Source: Mycobacterium sp. AZCC_0083 (GTDB lineage: Bacteria; Actinomycetota; Actinomycetes; Mycobacteriales; Mycobacteriaceae). From it: a DNA stretch of 64,000 nucleotides. Below the pieces are notes generated by a model. It was not told the DNA's origin and did not search any database. It was given only the letters and a program-made list of their open reading frames with translations. Shown piece after piece: positions 60,053 to 64,000 of this stretch (position 1 is the stretch's first letter; each line of letters opens with the position of its first letter). Made by a program: the position numbers and the translations under genes. The DNA lies in NCBI RefSeq assembly GCF_014202335.1, contig NZ_JACHGP010000002.1, positions 248,001 to 312,000 on the forward strand, written 5' to 3'.

Positions 60053-61069
60053 GTGCAACCACAAGTCCTGCCGCCCAACGTCGTACCGCACTGGTACGCG
60101 GGCGGGCCCGCGCTGGCCGCCTGGCGCGGCCTGCCGCCGGTCGGTGACCGCTCACCCGAGGAGTGGGTGGGCGCCACCGTCGCCCGCTACGGCGAGCCAA
60201 GCCTCGGACCCGCACGACTCGAAGACGGCACACTGCTACGGGATGCGGTCCTCGCCGATCCGTGCGACTGGCTCGGCCGCGACGACGGCGAGCCGGGTGA
60301 CACGGGTGTGCTGGTGAAGCTGCTCGACGCCGGGCAGCGTCTCCCAGTGCACGTACATCCCACCCGCTCATTCGCATCGACGCACCTTGGCTGCGCCTAC
60401 GGCAAGACCGAGGCGTGGTTCGTCCTCGAGGCAGACGACGATGCCGCCGTGTGGGTCGGCTGGCGCGAGGACGTCGACTCCGACCGCATGTCGGCGCTCG
60501 TCGACGCACAGGACGCCGAGGCGATGCTGGCGCTCATGCACCGGATCCCCGTGCGACCGGGCGACGGCGTGCTGGTGCCTGGCGGCACACCGCACGCGAT
60601 CGGTGCTGGCATTCTGCTGGTCGAGGCCCAGGAGCCCACCGATCAGTCAATCTTGTTGGAACGCACCAACACCACGGCGTCCGACGACGAGATCTTCCTC
60701 GGCCTGCCAAGGGACCTAGCGCTGTCGGTCGCGGACACCTCCGCACTCCAAGACGTCGCCGCGCTGACCCGGCACACGGCCGCTCACGTTGCAGGCCTCG
60801 TCGAGGTGCTGCCCGAGGAGGCCGCGCCGTTCTTCCGCATGGAGCTGCTGACGTCGGGCGTCGACGTACCCGCCGGGTTCGCCATCGCGGTGGTGCTGTC
60901 AGGAACCGGTGCGCTGACGGGTTCGCGCAGCCGGGCACTCCACGTGAGGAGGGGTCAGACGCTCGTCGTCCCCGCCGGCTCCGGTGATTGGCACGTCGAC
61001 GGCGACGCCCGACTGCTCGTCTGCCGGCCGGGCACCACCTGGCCACCGAAGGGAAGGACAACCGCATGA
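60053..61069 (+). CDS. Mannose-6-phosphate isomerase class I-like protein
   Basis: 338 residues. Cupin metal ligands appear in LPVHVHPTRSFA, KTEAWFVLEA and VPGGTPHAIGAG, the pattern of class I PMI (ManA). The usual Q-x-H is H-V-H here. GGAGAGG supports GTG at 60053. Its TGA overlaps the ATPase start (ATGA). In this locus it may isomerise the phosphorylated sugar rather than mannose-6-phosphate. Confidence 0.8.
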   Translation: MQPQVLPPNVVPHWYAGGPALAAWRGLPPVGDRSPEEWVGATVARYGEPSLGPARLEDGTLLRDAVLADPCDWLGRDDGEPGDTGVLVKLLDAGQRLPVHVHPTRSFASTHLGCAYGKTEAWFVLEADDDAAVWVGWREDVDSDRMSALVDAQDAEAMLALMHRIPVRPGDGVLVPGGTPHAIGAGILLVEAQEPTDQSILLERTNTTASDDEIFLGLPRDLALSVADTSALQDVAALTRHTAAHVAGLVEVLPEEAAPFFRMELLTSGVDVPAGFAIAVVLSGTGALTGSRSRALHVRRGQTLVVPAGSGDWHVDGDARLLVCRPGTTWPPKGRTTA

Positions 61070-61830
61070 CCGCATTGCTTGAGGCGCGGGGCATTTCGCG
61101 CAGCTTCGGCCACGTCCGCGCACTCGACAGCGCCGACTTCGACGTCAGCGCAGGTGAGGTCGTCGGGCTGATCGGCGACAATGGCGCCGGCAAGTCGACA
61201 CTCATCAAGGCACTGTCGGGCAGCCTCGAACTGGACGAGGGCGAAATCTGCTTCGAGGGCGAACCCGTGCGGCTGACCAGCCCCCGGCAGGCCAACGACC
61301 TCGGCATCGAGGTCGTGTACCAGGATCTGGCGCTTGCGCCGCATCTCGATCCGGTCCAAAACGTCTTCCTCGGCAGGGAGATTGCGCGCAAGGGGATCCT
61401 CGGCAAGCTCGGCTTCATGGACGACAAGGAGATGCGCCGCCAGGCGGCCGCGTCCTTCAACCAACTGGGCGCGACGGTGCGATCGCTGACCTCGCCCGTC
61501 GGGTCGATGTCGGGCGGGCAGCGGCAAGGCATCGCGATCGCGCGGGCCATCGCCTGGGCAGACAAGGTCGTCATCCTCGACGAGCCGACGGCCGCCCTCG
61601 GCGTTGTGCAGACCAAGAACGTGCTCGAGTCGATAAAGCGCGTGCGGGACAAGGGCATTGCGGTCGTCCTCATCAGCCACTCGATGCCGCACGTGCTCGA
61701 GGTGTGCGACCGCATCCAGGTGCTGCGCCTCGGTAGGCGCGTCGCCACCTATCGAGGAACCGACACGTCCGTGGAGCAACTAGTGGGCGCCATGACCGGC
61801 GCACTCGACACGAGGGAGGGCGCCGCGTGA
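61066..61830 (+). CDS. Sugar ABC transporter ATPase, single-domain (FrcA-like)
   Basis: 254 residues. Walker A LIGDNGAGKSTLIKAL, signature MSGGQRQG, Walker B VVILDEPTAAL and H-loop SHSM. RbsA-type importers usually have two fused ATPase domains; this has one, as in FrcA, so it would form a homodimer. Coupled by overlaps to the isomerase upstream and the permease downstream. Confidence 0.9.
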   Translation: MTALLEARGISRSFGHVRALDSADFDVSAGEVVGLIGDNGAGKSTLIKALSGSLELDEGEICFEGEPVRLTSPRQANDLGIEVVYQDLALAPHLDPVQNVFLGREIARKGILGKLGFMDDKEMRRQAAASFNQLGATVRSLTSPVGSMSGGQRQGIAIARAIAWADKVVILDEPTAALGVVQTKNVLESIKRVRDKGIAVVLISHSMPHVLEVCDRIQVLRLGRRVATYRGTDTSVEQLVGAMTGALDTREGAA

Positions 61831-62981
61831 GTACCCCGAAGACGAGCGCGAGTGAGGATCGCAGCGAGGAACGAGCGAGGACCGGAGCGAGCGGGAGTCG
61901 AGGTATGAGCAACGCAGCCAACGAACCGGCCGTCGTCAGCGGCGGCGGCGGCGACGAGGTCAACCAGACGCAGTCGCTGCTCAAGAGAGCGCTCGGGCTG
62001 CAGGCGGTATGGATCCTCGGAGTCCTCGTCGTCATCTGCCTGTTCTTCACCGTCATCGCGGGCGATCGCTTCCTGTCCGCAGGCAACTTCTCGCTGATCT
62101 CGCAGAACGTCGCGGTGTGGGCGGTGCTCGGCGTCGGGATGACGTTCGTCATCATCACCTCGGGCATCGATCTGTCGGTGGGTTCGGTGCTGGTGTTCTC
62201 GTCCGTGGTCGCAGCCAAGGCGATGGCGGCGATGGGCGGCAGTGGACTGGGCGTGGCCGCCGTCGGGTTGGTCGCCGCAGTCATCAGCGGCATGGCGTGG
62301 GGCACGTTCAACGGCTTCCTGGTGGCCAGGGCCAAGGTTCCCGCGTTGATCGTCACCCTCGGCACTCTCTCGATCGCGTTGGGTCTGGCGCAGGTGGTCA
62401 CCGGCGGCATCGACATCCGTTCGGTGCCAGCCGAACTGACCGACTTCAGCGCATACACGAAGATCTTGGGCATTCCTGGCCTGCCCTTCGTAGCGCTCAT
62501 CGTCCTCATCATCGGCGGAATCCTGCTGCACAAGACCAAGTTCGGCCTCTACACGTATGCCATCGGTTCCAACGAGGAGGCCGCAAGGCGCACCGGCATC
62601 AAGGTGACGCGACACCTGGTGTTCGTGTACGCGCTGGCCGGAACCCTGGCAGGCGTCGGCGCGCTGCTCTCGCTCGCGCAGTACGGGACCACGACGATCG
62701 CCGGGCAGTCGTTGACGAACCTCAACGTCATCGCCGCGGTAGTGATCGGTGGCACGTCCATCTTCGGCGGCTACGGGACGATCTTCGGCACCGTCGTCGG
62801 CCTGTTCATCCCGGCCGTGTTGCAGTCCGGGTTCGTCATCATCGGCGTCCAGCCGTTCTGGCAGGGCGTCGCGGTCGGCTCGGTGCTCATCGCCGCCGTC
62901 TACGTCGACCAAACCAGGCGCGCCGCGGCCATGCGCAGTGCGCGGACAAGAAACCTCTTCAAACGAAGAGGCTCCCAATGA
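61827..62981 (+). CDS. Sugar ABC transporter permease (RbsC family)
   Basis: 384 residues from GTG 61827, which overlaps the ATPase stop (GTGA). About ten helices; the family signature TSGIDLSVGSVLVFSSV is present and the EAA-like loop is AIGSNEEAARRTGIKV. The first ~26 codons are encoded by GAGCGA-type repeats and look non-conserved; ATG at 61905 may be the true start. A hairpin lies at its 3' end. Confidence 0.9.
   Translation: MSTPKTSASEDRSEERARTGASGSRGMSNAANEPAVVSGGGGDEVNQTQSLLKRALGLQAVWILGVLVVICLFFTVIAGDRFLSAGNFSLISQNVAVWAVLGVGMTFVIITSGIDLSVGSVLVFSSVVAAKAMAAMGGSGLGVAAVGLVAAVISGMAWGTFNGFLVARAKVPALIVTLGTLSIALGLAQVVTGGIDIRSVPAELTDFSAYTKILGIPGLPFVALIVLIIGGILLHKTKFGLYTYAIGSNEEAARRTGIKVTRHLVFVYALAGTLAGVGALLSLAQYGTTTIAGQSLTNLNVIAAVVIGGTSIFGGYGTIFGTVVGLFIPAVLQSGFVIIGVQPFWQGVAVGSVLIAAVYVDQTRRAAAMRSARTRNLFKRRGSQ
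61843..61902. repeat. GAGCGA-type short repeat tract
   Basis: Sixty bases made of variants of GAGCGA/GAGCGAGGA (for example GAGCGCGAG, GCAGCGAGGA, ACGAGCGAGGA, GGAGCGAGCGG). I recall such tracts dispersed in intergenic regions of mycobacteria. Here the tract separates the ATPase stop from the conserved permease start. Confidence 0.55.
62954..62971. promoter_or_regulatory. Hairpin between permease and binding-protein genes
   Basis: CCTCTTC-AAAC-GAAGAGG is a perfect 7-bp stem with a 4-nt loop at the end of the permease coding region, 21 bp before the binding-protein GTG. Such stems often protect mRNA 3' ends or mark processing sites that raise binding-protein levels relative to the membrane subunits. 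Confidence 0.45.
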
Positions 62982-62992
62982 AAGGAACGCCA

Positions 62993-64000
62993 GTGAACCG
63001 TAAGCGCGGAATGCTCGTCGCGGGAGCATTGGGAGCGGTAGTGCTCACACTCCCGGCGTGTACGTCGTCGAAGCCGACGTCGAGCGGCGCCGGTGAGTCG
63101 TCGAGCGGGGCCCCTGCCACTTCGGAAGCAGCGGCCACCACCGTTGCGGCTCCGGCGAAGGCGAGCAAGAACTACAACATTCAGTTCCTGCAGGGCGTGG
63201 CCGGCGATCAGTTCTACATCACGATGCAGTGCGGCGCGCAGGACGAAGCGGCCAAGCTCGGCGTCACGGTCAACACCCAGGGCCCGCAGAAGTTCGACCC
63301 GACGTTGCAGAAGCCCATCGTCGACTCGATCGTCGCCAGCAGGCCCGACGCATTGCTGGTCGCACCGACCGACGTGCAGGCCATGCAGCAGCCCCTCGAG
63401 CAGGCGGCCGCGGCCGGGATCAAGGTGGTGCTCGTCGACACCACCACCAATAACCCGTCCTTCGCGGTGTCCGCGATCGCCAGCGACAACGTGGGTGGCG
63501 GCGCGGCGGCGTTCGATGCCATCAAGAAGCTGCATCCCGAGGGCGGCAAGGTCATGGTGATGGGAGTCGATCCCGGCATCTCGACGACCGATGCCCGCAC
63601 CAAGGGCTTCGAGGACGCCGTCAAGGCCGACTCCAAGTTCACCTATGTCGGCGTGCAGTACAGCCACGACGACCCGGCCACCGCGGCCCAGCTCATCGGC
63701 GCCCAGCTGCAGAAGGACCCCGACCTCGTCGGTGTCTTTGCTGCCAACCTGTTCGCCGCCGAGGGCGCGGCCACCGGGGTCAAGCAGGCAGGCAAGAGCG
63801 GCCAGGTGAAGATCGTCGGCTTCGACGCAGGGCCGAATCAGATCCAGGCGCTAAAGGAGGGCACCGTCCAGGCGCTCGTCGCCCAAGAGCCCAGTCTCAT
63901 CGGCAAATTCGGCATCGACGAAGCCGTGACTGCGCTCGACGGAGGCAAGAACACCAAGGACGTGCAGACCGGATTCACCATCATCACGAAGGACAACCTG
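62993..64000 (+). CDS. Sugar ABC transporter substrate-binding lipoprotein (3' end beyond window)
   Basis: 336 residues are visible with no stop. A lipoprotein signal ends in a TLPAC lipobox, followed by a Ser/Gly/Ala linker. The periplasmic-binding fold (RbsB/LacI-like) shows YNIQFLQGVAGDQFYITMQCGAQDEA, DALLVAPTDVQAMQQPLEQA, GVFAANLFAAEGAATGVKQA and VKIVGFDAGPNQIQAL. AAAGGA precedes GTG 62993; ATG 62978 overlapping the permease stop is an alternative. Confidence 0.92.
   Translation, partial: MNRKRGMLVAGALGAVVLTLPACTSSKPTSSGAGESSSGAPATSEAAATTVAAPAKASKNYNIQFLQGVAGDQFYITMQCGAQDEAAKLGVTVNTQGPQKFDPTLQKPIVDSIVASRPDALLVAPTDVQAMQQPLEQAAAAGIKVVLVDTTTNNPSFAVSAIASDNVGGGAAAFDAIKKLHPEGGKVMVMGVDPGISTTDARTKGFEDAVKADSKFTYVGVQYSHDDPATAAQLIGAQLQKDPDLVGVFAANLFAAEGAATGVKQAGKSGQVKIVGFDAGPNQIQALKEGTVQALVAQEPSLIGKFGIDEAVTALDGGKNTKDVQTGFTIITKDNL

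Noticed and set aside
61066..61830. Full ribose transporter ATPase (two-domain RbsA)
   Set aside because: Only one ATPase domain is encoded before the permease start.

Overview
The window is GC-rich actinobacterial chromosome. Gene content points to a fast-growing, environmental mycobacterium (Mycolicibacterium-like): an F420-type luciferase-like enzyme, a PPOX-type small flavoprotein, a RipD-like inactive NlpC/P60 protein, a PknB-type Ser/Thr kinase, two palindromes matching the mycobacterial KstR-type steroid operator, a GT87 mannosyltransferase-like protein, many GTG starts and several probable leaderless transcripts. No rRNA, tRNA, CRISPR array, transposase or phage gene was seen. The species assignment is inference from gene families; no database was searched.

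Layout. 1-6.3 kb: 5' end of a nitronate monooxygenase-like gene, a duplicated-domain protein, an HAD phosphatase, a STAS/anti-sigma ATPase pair, then a reductase/SDR divergon with a KstR-like operator and a hydrolase/TetR divergon. 6.5-11.9 kb: secreted or anchored GH2 glycosidase, GT87 transferase, small membrane proteins and DedA. 12-16.7 kb: cinA, a choline-kinase-like gene and a dimethylglycine-dehydrogenase-like flavoprotein. 17-20.9 kb: hydrolase plus a NarL-type two-component set with an extra lone receiver protein. 20.9-26.2 kb: orphan CitG/MdcB-like protein, amidase, DUF1348, PPOX protein, and a TerC transporter preceded by a convincing yybP-ykoY (Mn2+) riboswitch. 26.3-31.4 kb: a VOC/EF-Tu-domain-II pair, YaaA, a phosphodiesterase/methyltransferase pair, and a Rieske lipoprotein/membrane protein/anchored protein cluster. 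31.5-37.9 kb: Ser/Thr kinase, an acyltransferase-3/SGNH pair separated by a small RidA-carrying insert flanked by ~150-bp imperfect direct repeats, an APH(6)-like kinase, a PPOX protein and a Pro-rich membrane protein.

37.9-46 kb: GlxA regulator divergent from a cyanamide-hydratase-like HD protein, an SDR lacking its catalytic Tyr/Lys, a MenC homologue lacking most catalytic residues, a secreted protein with eight 16-residue repeats, a ferredoxin domain that looks like the stump of a larger reductase, Tpx, and two overlapping TenA paralogues. 46-53.9 kb: RipD-like protein, cytochrome P450, a TDP2-like phosphodiesterase, amine oxidase, VOC and luciferase-like enzymes, a Gfo/Idh/MocA oxidoreductase and a PaiB-type protein.

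53.9-64 kb is a two-arm carbohydrate or polyol locus. The left arm (minus strand) encodes LacI, small kinase, LacI, FGGY kinase and class I aldolase. The right arm (plus strand) encodes a zinc dehydrogenase, ManA-like isomerase, ABC ATPase, permease and binding protein (cut by the window end). A 53-bp near-perfect inverted repeat sits between the arms, and a twin 14-bp palindrome precedes the inner LacI gene. The predicted flow is uptake, oxidation of a polyol to a ketose, phosphorylation and aldol cleavage. I cannot assign the substrate, and this is the best candidate for an undescribed system here.
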